Below are positions 22,375-30,564 of a stretch of 64,000 nt of DNA, in pieces. Position 1 is the first letter of the stretch. Every line of letters starts with the position of its first letter. The notes beneath the pieces were generated by a model. It saw only the letters and a list, made by a program, of their open reading frames with translations. It had not been told where the DNA came from and made no database searches. Both the position numbers and the translations under genes were made by a program. Source of the DNA: Amycolatopsis vancoresmycina (lineage in GTDB: Bacteria > Actinomycetota > Actinomycetes > Mycobacteriales > Pseudonocardiaceae); NCBI RefSeq assembly GCF_000716785.1, contig NZ_JNYY01000003.1, forward strand, positions 186,001-250,000, in the 5' to 3' direction.

Positions 22375-23208
22375 TCAGGCGGCGTTGAAGGTGTCGGGGT
22401 CCGGGCCGGTGCGCTCGCCGCGGTCCAGCGGCGTCAGCGAATCCAGTTCCTCCTCCGTGAGGGTGAACCCGAACAGGTCGAAATTCTCCTCGATCCGGGA
22501 CGGCGTGACCGACTTCGGGATCACGACGTTGCCGAGCTGCAGGTGCCAGCGCAGGACGATCTGCGCGGGCGTGCGGCTGTGCTTGACCGCGAGTTCGGCG
22601 ACCACCGGGTCGCCGAGCAGGCTGCCGCCCTTGGCGAGCGGGCTCCACGCCTCGGTCGCGATGCCGTTCTTCGTGTCGAACTCGCGCACCTCCGGCTGCT
22701 GCAGGTACGGGTGCAGCTCGACCTGGTTGACCGCCGGGACGACGTTCGCCGCGTCCATCAGCCGTTCGAGGTGCGCGGGCTGGAAGTTGGACACGCCGAT
22801 CGCGCGGACGCGGCCGTCGGCGTACAGCTTCTCGAACGCCTTCCACGTGTCGACGAACTTGCCGCGCTCCGGCGTCGGCCAGTGGATCAGGTACAGGTCC
22901 AGCTGCTCCAGGCCGAGCTTGGCCATGCTGTCGTCGAACGCCTTCAGCGTGGAGTCGTAGCCCTGGGCGGAGTTCCACAGCTTGGTCGTGACGAACAGCT
23001 CGTCGCGGGCGATGCCGGACTCGGCGATCGCCTGGCCGACGCCCTTTTCGTTGCCGTAGACGGCGGCGGTGTCGATGCTGCGGTAGCCCGTTTCGAGGGC
23101 GGTCTTCACGACGGCGGCGGTCTCGTCGTCCGGGACCTGGAACACGCCGTAGCCGAGTTGCGGCATCCGCACGCCGTTGTTGAGTTCGATCACGGGCACG
23201 CTGGTCAC
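22375..23208 (-). CDS. Aldo/keto reductase (AKR5-type)
   Basis: A 277-residue NADPH-dependent reductase. The tetrad is complete: Asp and Tyr in DTAAVYGNE, Lys in TTKLWN, His in LIHWP; the cofactor region shows IPKSVTPSRIEEN. It resembles 2,5-diketo-D-gluconate reductases and methylglyoxal reductases; the true substrate is not readable. The GTG at 23208 is preferred because AAAGGAA lies just before it, whereas the upstream ATG at 23235 overlaps the MFS gene. It lies 23 nt after the MFS transporter, so the two are likely co-transcribed under the divergent MarR regulator. Confidence 0.92.
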   Translation of the reverse strand: MTSVPVIELNNGVRMPQLGYGVFQVPDDETAAVVKTALETGYRSIDTAAVYGNEKGVGQAIAESGIARDELFVTTKLWNSAQGYDSTLKAFDDSMAKLGLEQLDLYLIHWPTPERGKFVDTWKAFEKLYADGRVRAIGVSNFQPAHLERLMDAANVVPAVNQVELHPYLQQPEVREFDTKNGIATEAWSPLAKGGSLLGDPVVAELAVKHSRTPAQIVLRWHLQLGNVVIPKSVTPSRIEENFDLFGFTLTEEELDSLTPLDRGERTGPDPDTFNAA

Positions 23209-23231
23209 GAGGGTTCCTTTCGGTGGGTGGT

Positions 23232-24416
23232 TCATCGGGCGGGTACCCGTTCCCCGGCGTCGAAACTAGCCGGGGCCCGGCGGTCGAGCAGGCCGGAGAC
23301 GAGCGCCACGGCGAGGCCGGCCGCGGCGAGCGCGGCGCCGATCCAGTTGGGGGCGGTGTAGCCGAGACCGGCGTCGATGGCCTGGCCGCCGAGCCACGCG
23401 CCACCGGCGTTGCCGAGGTTGAACGCGGCGATGTTCGCCGCCGACGCCAGCGCGGGCGCACCACCGGCCTTGGCCATCACGCGGGCCTGCAGCGGCGGCA
23501 CGGTGGCGAACCCGGCGGCGCCGAACAGCGCGATGGTGATCGCGGCCGGCACCTTCGCGTGCACGGTGAACACGAACACCACCAGCACGAGCGCCAGCGC
23601 GGCGAGGATGAGGTACAGGCTCGGCATGAGGGCGCGGTCCGCGGCCTTCCCGCCGAGCAGGTTGCCGGCGAACAGGCCGGCGCCGAAGAGCACGAGCAGC
23701 CAGGTGACGGCGCCACTCGAGAAGCCGGCGACCTCGGTCATCATCGGCGCGATGTAGGTGAACGACGCGAACACGCCGGCGAAGCCGAGCGCGGTCATGA
23801 CCAGCGCGAGCCACACCTGCGGGCGGCGGAACACGGCGAGCTCGCCGCGCAGGCCCGCGCCCGGCGAAGGGGCCTGGTGCGGCACCAGCGCGAGGATGCC
23901 GATCGCGCCGGCCACGCCGAGCGCGCTGACCACCCAGAACGTCGACCGCCAGCCGAAGGCCTGGCCGAGCGCGGTGCCGGCGGGCACGCCGAGGACGTTC
24001 GCCACGGTCAGCCCGGTGAACATCAGCGCGATGGCACTGGCCTGCTTGGCCGGGGCGACCAGGGAGGCGGCGACGACCGAGCCGACGCCGAAGAAGGCGC
24101 CGTGGCTCAGCGCGGCGACGACCCGGCCGGTCATCAGCAGTCCGTAGCTCGGTGCCAGCGCCGAGAGCACGTTCCCGGCGATGAACAGGCCCATCAGGGC
24201 GACCAGGACGGTCTTGCGCGGCACCCGCGAGGCGAGCGCGGTGAGCACGGGGGCACCGACGACGACGCCGAGCGCGTAGCCGGAGATGAGCAGGCCTGCG
24301 GCCGGGATCGAGACGCCGAAGCCGGCTGCGACCTCGGGCAGCAGGCCCATGATCACGAACTCGGTGGTGCCGATCCCGAAAGCGCTGATCGCCAGTGCGA
24401 GCAGAGCGGCGGGCAT
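23232..24416 (-). CDS. MFS efflux transporter (AraJ/YdhP-type, 12 TM)
   Basis: A 394-residue major facilitator with about 12 hydrophobic helices. The start MPAALLALAISAFGIGTTEF and the following LLPEVAAGF are typical of the sugar/drug efflux (AraJ, PbuE, NepI-like) subgroup; motif A appears as ASRVPRKTV between helices 2 and 3. The ATG at 24416 opens the first helix directly. First gene of a two-gene operon with the aldo/keto reductase and divergent from a MarR gene 131 bp away. Confidence 0.92.
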   Translation of the reverse strand: MPAALLALAISAFGIGTTEFVIMGLLPEVAAGFGVSIPAAGLLISGYALGVVVGAPVLTALASRVPRKTVLVALMGLFIAGNVLSALAPSYGLLMTGRVVAALSHGAFFGVGSVVAASLVAPAKQASAIALMFTGLTVANVLGVPAGTALGQAFGWRSTFWVVSALGVAGAIGILALVPHQAPSPGAGLRGELAVFRRPQVWLALVMTALGFAGVFASFTYIAPMMTEVAGFSSGAVTWLLVLFGAGLFAGNLLGGKAADRALMPSLYLILAALALVLVVFVFTVHAKVPAAITIALFGAAGFATVPPLQARVMAKAGGAPALASAANIAAFNLGNAGGAWLGGQAIDAGLGYTAPNWIGAALAAAGLAVALVSGLLDRRAPASFDAGERVPAR

Positions 24417-24453
24417 GGACTTCACTTCTTTCCGGGGTAGACTGAGGGCGTTG

Positions 24454-24480
24454 GCAACTACAAGCGTCCGAGATAGTTGC
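24454..24480. promoter_or_regulatory. Inverted repeat in the MFS/MarR divergent promoter
   Basis: GCAACTA at 24454-24460 and TAGTTGC at 24474-24480 form perfect 7-bp arms with centres 20 bp apart (two helical turns). A further palindrome CAAGCTTG lies near 24498. These are the best candidates for MarR binding; inferred from position and symmetry. Confidence 0.5.
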
Positions 24481-24547
24481 AGACGCCGTATATTGCACAA
24501 GCTTGCGACTTGGCGGGCTCCCCGCGCAAGCCGGGAAGGGGTGAACC

Positions 24548-25006
24548 GTGTCACTGGACGACGACGCCGTCGAAGCCCGCGCGCAGGGCTGGCGGACGCT
24601 GGCCGCGCTCCACGCGCGGATCGAGGACCGGCTGCAGCGCGCGCTCGAGCGCGACCACGAGCTGTCGGTGAGCGAGTACACGGTGCTGGACGTGCTGGCC
24701 CGCCAGGACGGCTTCCACCTCCGGATGAACCAGCTCGCCAACGCGGTGGTGCTCAGCCAGTCGGCGACGACCCGGCTGGTCACCCGCCTGGAGGGCCGCG
24801 GCCTGCTGGCCCGGTACCTGTGCGCGGACGACCGCCGCGGGATCTACACCGAGGTGACGCCGGCGGGCCAGGCGCTGCTGACCGCGGCCCGCCCGACGCA
24901 CGACACGGCGCTGGCGGAAGCCCTGGCCGAAGCGGAAACACTGCCGGAACTCTCGCCGCTCGTCGCCGCGCTGGGCACGCTCAGCTTCCGCGGCGCCTCG
25001 GCCTGA
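24548..25006 (+). CDS. MarR family transcriptional regulator
   Basis: A 152-residue winged-helix regulator. Key parts: SEYTVLDVLARQDG, recognition helix LSQSATTRLVTRLEGRGL and wing DDRRGIYTEVTPAG. GTG at 24548 follows a GGAAGGGG tract. Divergent from the MFS-reductase operon, which it probably represses; the paired efflux pump and reductase suggest a small toxic carbonyl or aromatic ligand. A hairpin terminator follows. Confidence 0.92.
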   Translation: MSLDDDAVEARAQGWRTLAALHARIEDRLQRALERDHELSVSEYTVLDVLARQDGFHLRMNQLANAVVLSQSATTRLVTRLEGRGLLARYLCADDRRGIYTEVTPAGQALLTAARPTHDTALAEALAEAETLPELSPLVAALGTLSFRGASA

Positions 25007-25055
25007 CCTGGGCCGCATCGAACGCAAGTCACAGCTGAAAACCCTTTCGCCGCCG

Positions 25056-25096
25056 GATCGCCGGAAGCCCCTGCGCCACAGGGGCTTCCGGCGATC
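25056..25096 (+). terminator. Terminator hairpin after marR-type gene
   Basis: An 18-bp perfect stem (starting GATCGCCGGAAGCCCCTG) around a 5-nt loop, 50 bp after the stop; no T-run. Confidence 0.75.
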
Positions 25097-25121
25097 TCGT
25101 TCGGTGGCGGCTTCGACTTCG

Positions 25122-25151
25122 TTGACCCGCTTGTTCCGCCGCACCTAATTT
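25122..25151 (+). promoter_or_regulatory. Possible promoter of the ebo-type operon
   Basis: TTGACC (25122-25127) and TAATTT (25146-25151) are 18 nt apart, placed 82 bp before the first gene. The -35 is good and the -10 partial. Confidence 0.4.
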
Positions 25152-25232
25152 GGGTTCCACCAGGCGAACCGGGGCGGCGCCCGGCAGACCCTTCCTCGTC
25201 CGGCGCCGGTATCGGACCGAAAGGAATCCGCG

Positions 25233-26399
25233 ATGACCAGCACCCGCGGCGCGACGATCGGGATCGGCATGGTCGGGTACGCCTTCATGGGGGCCGCCCA
25301 CTCCCAGGCGTGGCGGACCGTGCACCGGGCCTTCGACCTCCCGCTGACACCCCGGATGGCGGTGCTCTGCGGCCGTGACCGGGCGGCCGCGGAGGCCGCC
25401 GCGGCGAAGCTCGGGTGGGCTTCGGTGGAGACGGAGTGGAAACACCTGATCGAGTCCGGCGATGTAGATCTGGTGGACATCTGCACGCCCGGCGACTCGC
25501 ACGCGGAGATAGCGCTGGCCGCGCTCGCCGCGGGCAAGCACGTGCTGTGCGAGAAACCGCTGGCCAACACGGTCGCCGAAGCGGAGACCATGGCCGCGGC
25601 GGCGGCCGAGGCGGCGACCAGGGGCGTGCGGTCCATGGTCGGCTTCAACTACCGGCGGGTGCCCGCGGTCGCCCTCGCGCGCCGGCTCGTCGCCGAGGGC
25701 AGGCTGGGAGAGATCCGGCACGTGCGCGCCCAGTACCTCCAGGACTGGATCGTCGACCCGGAGTTCCCGCTGGTCTGGCGGCTGCGGAAGGACAAGGCGG
25801 GCTCGGGGGCGCTGGGGGACATCGGCGCGCACGCGGTCGACCTCGCCCAGTTCGTCACCGGAGCGGCGATCACCGGCGTCTCCGGCCTGACCGAGACGTT
25901 CGTCGGCGAGCGGCCGCTGCCCGGTGGGGCCGGACGCGGGCCGGTGACGGTCGACGACACCGCGTTGTTCCTGGCCCGGTTCGACGGCGGCGCGGTCGGC
26001 ACCTTCGAGGCGACGCGGTTCGCGAGCGGCCGCAAGAACGCGCTGCGCCTGGAGGTCAACGGCGCCGCCGGCAGCCTCGCGTTCGACTTCGAGGCGATGA
26101 ACGAGCTCGCCTTCCACGACCACACCGAAGACCCGGAACTCGGCGGGTTCCGCCGGATCCAGGTCACCGAGCCCGGACACCCGTACGTCGGCGCCTGGTG
26201 GCCGCCGGGGCACGGGCTCGGCTACGAGCACACGTTCACCCACGAGGTGCGTGATCTGCTCGCCGCGCTGGCCGCGGGCGAGGACCCGGAACCGTCCTTC
26301 GCGGACGGGCTGCAGGTGCAGCGGGTGCTCGCCGCGGTCGAGGAAAGCGCCGCGGCGAGCAGTGTCTGGACCCGCGTCGGAGCACACGGCACGGGCTGA
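25233..26399 (+). CDS. Gfo/Idh/MocA family oxidoreductase
   Basis: A 388-residue NAD(P)-dependent dehydrogenase acting on a sugar or cyclitol. It shows the N-terminal Rossmann turn IGMVGYAFMGAAH, the substrate-lysine motif CEKPLA, and ALGDIGAHAVDLAQF, the Asp/His pair of the inositol dehydrogenase/IdhA-like group. Start ATG with AAAGGAA 7 nt before. It is the first gene of a nine-gene operon, 20 nt ahead of the inositol-3-phosphate synthase, so an inositol-derived substrate is an attractive guess, but the family is too broad to read substrate from motifs. Confidence 0.92.
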   Translation: MTSTRGATIGIGMVGYAFMGAAHSQAWRTVHRAFDLPLTPRMAVLCGRDRAAAEAAAAKLGWASVETEWKHLIESGDVDLVDICTPGDSHAEIALAALAAGKHVLCEKPLANTVAEAETMAAAAAEAATRGVRSMVGFNYRRVPAVALARRLVAEGRLGEIRHVRAQYLQDWIVDPEFPLVWRLRKDKAGSGALGDIGAHAVDLAQFVTGAAITGVSGLTETFVGERPLPGGAGRGPVTVDDTALFLARFDGGAVGTFEATRFASGRKNALRLEVNGAAGSLAFDFEAMNELAFHDHTEDPELGGFRRIQVTEPGHPYVGAWWPPGHGLGYEHTFTHEVRDLLAALAAGEDPEPSFADGLQVQRVLAAVEESAAASSVWTRVGAHGTG

Positions 26400-26419
26400 G
26401 GGAAAACCGGAGGGAAAAC

Positions 26420-27529
26420 ATGGGGAAGATCGGTGTCTGGCTGATCGGCGCCCGGGGATCGGTGGCCACCACGGCCATCGCCGGGGCCGCCGCCCTGCGC
26501 GCGGGACTCGCCGCGCGCACGGGCTGCGTGACCGAGCTGCCGGACTTCGCCGGGGCGGCACTGCCCGGCTTGGGGGACCTGGTCTTCGGGGGCCACGACG
26601 TCGTGGACACACCGCTGGTCAAGCGCGCGGAACAGCTGGCGGCGGCGGGGGTGCTGCCCGCCGCGCTGCCGGGCCCGGTGACGGCCGAACTGGAGGCGGC
26701 CGAGGCCCGGCTGCGCCCGGCGCCGTCCGGGGGCGGACGCGCGGCGGCCGACCGGATCGCCGCGGACCTGGCCGAGTTCCGCGCCGGGGTGGACCACGTC
26801 GTCGTGGTGAACGTCAGCTCCACCGAGCCGCCGTGCGAGCCGCACCCGGCCCACGCGTCACTGGCCGCGATGGAAGCGGATCTGGACGTGCTGCCGCCGA
26901 GTGCGCTGTACGCCTACGCGGCCTTTCGCGCGGGTTGTGGCTTTGTCGACTTCACGCCGTCCACGGGGGCGCGGCTGCCCGCGCTCGACGAGCTCGCCCG
27001 CGGCACCGGGCAGCCCTACGCGGGCCGGGACGGCAAGACCGGCGAGACGCTGCTGCGGTCGGTGCTCGCGCCGATGTTCGCCCAGCGCGGGCTGAACGTG
27101 CTGGCCTGGTCGGGCACGAACCTGCTCGGCGGCGGTGACGGCGCCACGCTGGCCGACCCCGGGGCGGCGTCGAGCAAGAACGCGTCGAAGCAGCAGGTGC
27201 TTTCGCGCAACCTGGGCCGGGACGTCGACGGCGAGGTGCACATCGACTACGTGCCGTCGCTCGGCGACTGGAAGACCGCCTGGGACCACGTGCTGTTCGA
27301 AGGGTTCCTCGGCGCGCGGATGACATTGCAGCTGACCTGGCAGGGCTGCGACTCGGCGCTCGCCGCGCCGCTCGTGCTCGACCTCGCCCGGCTGACCGGC
27401 AAGGCGTGCCGCGACGGCGTGGCCGGGCCGGTCGCCGAATTCGGCTTCTTCTTCAAGGATCCCGTGGGCGACGGCCCGCACGACCTGGCGTCGCAGTACG
27501 CGGCCCTGCGCGAGTGGGCGCACCGGTGA
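26420..27529 (+). CDS. ino1: Inositol-3-phosphate synthase (MIPS family) in the ebo operon
   Basis: A 369-residue NAD-dependent cyclase that turns glucose 6-phosphate into inositol 3-phosphate. Family landmarks: GARGSVATT at the NAD site, NVSSTEPP, DGKTGETLLRS, SGTNLLGGGDG, SSKNASKQQV with the catalytic lysines, and HIDYVPSLGDWKTAWDHV. ATG at 26420 with a GGAGG site. Its GTGA end overlaps the UbiA-like gene. In cyanobacterial ebo operons the comparable slot is EboD, a 3-dehydroquinate-synthase-like sugar phosphate cyclase; here an unrelated cyclase occupies it. Length is close to the archaeal/bacterial MIPS size, shorter than the eukaryotic enzyme. Confidence 0.92.
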   Translation: MGKIGVWLIGARGSVATTAIAGAAALRAGLAARTGCVTELPDFAGAALPGLGDLVFGGHDVVDTPLVKRAEQLAAAGVLPAALPGPVTAELEAAEARLRPAPSGGGRAAADRIAADLAEFRAGVDHVVVVNVSSTEPPCEPHPAHASLAAMEADLDVLPPSALYAYAAFRAGCGFVDFTPSTGARLPALDELARGTGQPYAGRDGKTGETLLRSVLAPMFAQRGLNVLAWSGTNLLGGGDGATLADPGAASSKNASKQQVLSRNLGRDVDGEVHIDYVPSLGDWKTAWDHVLFEGFLGARMTLQLTWQGCDSALAAPLVLDLARLTGKACRDGVAGPVAEFGFFFKDPVGDGPHDLASQYAALREWAHR

Positions 27530-28353
27530 AGGCGCTCGTCGAACTCGTCCGCGCGCCCGCCGCGCTGACCGTGCCCGGGGACGCCGTCGCCGGGGCCGCC
27601 GCGGCGGGCTGGCCGTTCGGCCGCCGCACGCTCGCCCTGACCGGCGCGTCCGTCTGCATCTACTGGGCCGGCATGGCGCTCAACGACTACGCCGACCGCC
27701 ACCTCGATTCGATGGAGCGGCCCGAGCGGCCCATCCCGTCCGGGCGGGTGGCCCCGGCGACCGCGCTCGGCGTCGCGACCGGGCTGACCGCGGGCGGGCT
27801 GGGCATCGCCGCGGCCGCCGGCGGACGGCGGGCGCTGCGGGTGGCCGTGCCGCTGGCCGCGACCGTCTGGGCGTACGACTTCCTGCTCAAGGAGACGGTG
27901 TTCGGGCCGGCCGCGATGGCCGCGGCCCGCACCCTCGACGTCCTGCTCGGCGCGGGCGGGGCCCGGCCCGCGCTGGCCGCGGCGCTGACGGTCGGGGCGC
28001 ACACCTACGCCGTCACCGCACTCTCGCGGTCCGAAGTGGACGGTGCGAAACCCGCGCTGCCGGCGGCCACCCTGGCCGCGACGGCCGGCGTGGGGATCGC
28101 GGCCGGCCGGGGCGGCCTGCTGTCCTCGGCACTGCTCGGGACCTACGCGGTGACCACCGGCGGGGCGCAGTACGACGCCGTGCGCGACCCGGCCGCGGGC
28201 AAGGTCCGGCGCGCGGTCGGGGCCGGGATCCACGGCATGATCCCGTTGCAGGCCGGGCTGATCGCGCGCACCGGCGCGTGGCGCTCGGCGCTGGCCGTCG
28301 CCGCCGCGTTCCCGTTCGCGCGGGCGCTGGGCCGGAAGGTGTCGCCGACATGA
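27526..28353 (+). CDS. eboC: EboC: UbiA-like membrane prenyltransferase (SCO3242-type)
   Basis: A 275-residue integral membrane protein with about 8-9 hydrophobic segments. The first Asp motif is NDYADRHLDSMERP (Asn53, Asp57, Asp61), which binds the Mg-diphosphate of a prenyl donor; the second, KETVFGPAAMAAARTLD, is weaker than usual. The GTG start overlaps the ino1 stop by 4 nt, so the two are translationally coupled. Ebo knowledge places EboC in the membrane, attaching a lipid to, or moving, a small cytoplasmic metabolite. Pairing with ino1 suggests the acceptor is an inositol or cyclitol. Confidence 0.9.
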   Translation: MKALVELVRAPAALTVPGDAVAGAAAAGWPFGRRTLALTGASVCIYWAGMALNDYADRHLDSMERPERPIPSGRVAPATALGVATGLTAGGLGIAAAAGGRRALRVAVPLAATVWAYDFLLKETVFGPAAMAAARTLDVLLGAGGARPALAAALTVGAHTYAVTALSRSEVDGAKPALPAATLAATAGVGIAAGRGGLLSSALLGTYAVTTGGAQYDAVRDPAAGKVRRAVGAGIHGMIPLQAGLIARTGAWRSALAVAAAFPFARALGRKVSPT

Positions 28354-29171
28354 GGTTCGGGTACGGCACCAACGGCTTCGCCAACCACCGCCTCGGGGAC
28401 GCCCTGCGCGTGCTGGCCGACCTCGGGTACGACGGCGTCGCGCTCACCCTCGACCACCAGCACCTGGACCCGTTCGGGCCGGACCTCGCCCGGCGCGTGT
28501 CCGGCGTCGCGGCGGACCTGGACCGGCTGGGCCTCGCCGTCGTGATCGAGACCGGGGCGCGGTTCCTGCTCGACCCGTGGCGCAAGCACTCGCCGACGTT
28601 CCTCGACCCCGGCCGCGCACGCCGTGTCGAGTTCCTGACCAGGGCCGTCGAAATCGCCGCGGACCTCGACGCCGAAGCGGTGTCCTTCTGGAGCGGGAAC
28701 AAGCCCGCTGAACTGTCCACTGAGGACGCCTGGACGTACCTGGTGGACGGCTGCGCCGACGTGCTCAAGGCCGCCGAAGAGCACGACGTCCGGCTCGGCT
28801 TCGAGCCGGAGCCGGGGATGCTCGTCGAGGACCTCGACGGCTACTTCGAGCTGGCGCGGCGGCTCGGCGATCCGGAACGGTTCGGGCTGACGCTGGACAT
28901 CGGGCACTGCCGGTGCAACGAATCCGCGTCCGTGCCCGACTGCGTCCGCCGCGCCCTGCCGCGGCTGGTCAACGTCCAGATCGACGACATGCGCCGCGGC
29001 ACGCACGAGCACCTCGAATTCGGCCGCGGGGAAATCGAATTCCCGCCGGTGCTGGCCGCGCTGGCGCCCTACGGCGGGCTGGTGGCCGTCGAACTGCCGC
29101 GGGACAGCCACGCGGCGCCCCGGATCGCCCGGGAGTCTCTGGACTTCCTGCGCCAGGCGGTGGCCGCGTGA
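28350..29171 (+). CDS. Sugar phosphate isomerase/epimerase (TIM barrel, AP_endonuc_2 fold)
   Basis: A 273-residue TIM barrel of the xylose-isomerase-like superfamily. Metal-ligand strands are recognisable: LGFEPEPGM (Glu), LTLDIGHCR (Asp-His) and VAVELPRDSH (Glu). ATGA overlap with eboC. The Glu/Asp/His/Glu metal site implies keto-aldo isomerisation or epimerisation of a sugar or inosose (IolE/IolI type). It is one of three barrels of this superfamily in the operon, with EboE and the last gene. Confidence 0.88.
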   Translation: MRFGYGTNGFANHRLGDALRVLADLGYDGVALTLDHQHLDPFGPDLARRVSGVAADLDRLGLAVVIETGARFLLDPWRKHSPTFLDPGRARRVEFLTRAVEIAADLDAEAVSFWSGNKPAELSTEDAWTYLVDGCADVLKAAEEHDVRLGFEPEPGMLVEDLDGYFELARRLGDPERFGLTLDIGHCRCNESASVPDCVRRALPRLVNVQIDDMRRGTHEHLEFGRGEIEFPPVLAALAPYGGLVAVELPRDSHAAPRIARESLDFLRQAVAA

Positions 29172-29713
29172 CCGCCTGGCTCGACGAAGCCCTGACCAAG
29201 GTGGCCGCCGACGCGACGGCGTTGCGCACGGTCTTCCCCGCCGTCGGCCGCCGGGTCGGCCGGGGACCGTCGGAAAGGCCGGGGTGGACGGTCGACGACG
29301 TGGCCCGCGTGGCCCTGCTGCGGGCCGCTCCGGGCGCCGCGGCGGAGCTGCCCGGCCTCTACCGCTACGGCGACGCGGCGGAGAAACGGGCCGCCCTCCG
29401 TGGACTGTCCGTTGTGGACACCGGCGACGCCGGGGTGGCGCTGGTCGCGGACGCGCTCCGCACCAACGACACCCGGCTCGTCGCCGCGGCGATGGGCGAG
29501 TACGCCGCCACGCACCTGGACGCCGCCGCGTACCGCCACGGCGTCCTCAAGTGCGTCTTCATGGGCATCCCCCTGGCCGAGGTGGCCGGGCTGGACCGCC
29601 GGACCGACGAGGAGCTGCGGCGGATGCTGCGGTCGTTCGCCGCCGAGCGCACCGCCGCCGGCCGCGAGGTCCCCGCCGATCTCCTCCCGCTGCTGACCGA
29701 ACAGGACGCCTGA
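29168..29713 (+). CDS. eboA: EboA domain protein
   Basis: A 181-residue all-alpha protein. The EboA core is visible: RTVFPAVGRRVGR, VARVALLRAAP, LPGLYRYGDAAEKRAALRGL, and the strongly conserved-looking block GEYAATHLDAAAYRHGVLKC with VFMGIPLAEVAGLDRR. The GTG start overlaps the isomerase stop by 4 nt, and its stop shares one base with the next ATG (TGATG). EboA has no known enzymatic activity; ebo genes have been tied to movement of precursors across the inner membrane in scytonemin-producing cyanobacteria. Confidence 0.9.
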   Translation: MTAWLDEALTKVAADATALRTVFPAVGRRVGRGPSERPGWTVDDVARVALLRAAPGAAAELPGLYRYGDAAEKRAALRGLSVVDTGDAGVALVADALRTNDTRLVAAAMGEYAATHLDAAAYRHGVLKCVFMGIPLAEVAGLDRRTDEELRRMLRSFAAERTAAGREVPADLLPLLTEQDA

Positions 29714-30564
29714 TGCGCATCTTCGACCCCCACATCCACATGAGCTCCCGGACCACCGACGACTACGCGGCCATGCACGCCGCCGGCGTCCGCGCGCTCG
29801 TCGAACCGGCGTTCTGGCTCGGTCAGCCGCGCACGAGCGTCGGCAGTTTCACCGACTACTTCGACGCGCTCGTCGGCTGGGAGCCGTTCCGGGCGAGCCA
29901 GTACGGCATCGCCCACCACTGCACGATCGCGCTCAACCCGAAGGAGGCCAACGACCCGCGGTGCACGCCGGTGCTCGACCTGCTGCCGCGGTACCTGGAG
30001 AAGGACGGCGTGGTCGCGGTCGGCGAGATCGGCTACGACTCGATGACCGCCGAGGAGGACAAGGCGTTCGCCGCGCAGCTCGCCCTGGCGATCGACCACG
30101 ACCTGCCCGCGCTCGTGCACACCCCGCACCGCGACAAGGCGGCCGGGACCGAGCGGAGCATCGCCGTCGTCCGCGAGTCCGGGATCGCGCCGGAACGCGT
30201 GGTGCTCGACCACCTCAACGAGCTGACCGTGCGGATGGTCGAGGAGTCCGGCTGCTGGCTGGGGTTCTCCATCTACCCGGACACGAAGATGGACGAGGAC
30301 CGGATGGTGGCGATCTTGAAGGAGTACGGCACCGAGCGCGTGCTGGTCAACTCCGCCGCCGACTGGGGCAAGAGCGACCCGCTCAAGACCCGCAAGACCG
30401 GCGACGCGATGCTGGCCGCCGGGTTCACCGACGACGACGTCGACCGGGTGCTGTGGCGCAACCCGGTCGAGTTCTACGGCCAGAGCGGGCGGCTTTCGCT
30501 GGAATCCGGTACCGCGGCGGCCGAATTCGCGGGCAACTCGATCCTCCGGGGGGCCCGCGCATGA
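29713..30564 (+). CDS. eboB: EboB: TatD-like metal-dependent hydrolase
   Basis: A 283-residue amidohydrolase-fold enzyme. Metal ligands can be placed: His7 and His9 in DPHIHM, Glu105 in VGEIGYD, His136/His139 in HTPHRD, His167 in VLDHLNE and Asp217 in NSAADWG. This is the TatD pattern, and the family is known as nucleases or phosphodiesterases, but the ebo subgroup is distinct and may hydrolyse a small phosphodiester or lactone. One-base overlap with eboA and ATGA overlap with eboE. Confidence 0.92.
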   Translation: MRIFDPHIHMSSRTTDDYAAMHAAGVRALVEPAFWLGQPRTSVGSFTDYFDALVGWEPFRASQYGIAHHCTIALNPKEANDPRCTPVLDLLPRYLEKDGVVAVGEIGYDSMTAEEDKAFAAQLALAIDHDLPALVHTPHRDKAAGTERSIAVVRESGIAPERVVLDHLNELTVRMVEESGCWLGFSIYPDTKMDEDRMVAILKEYGTERVLVNSAADWGKSDPLKTRKTGDAMLAAGFTDDDVDRVLWRNPVEFYGQSGRLSLESGTAAAEFAGNSILRGARA

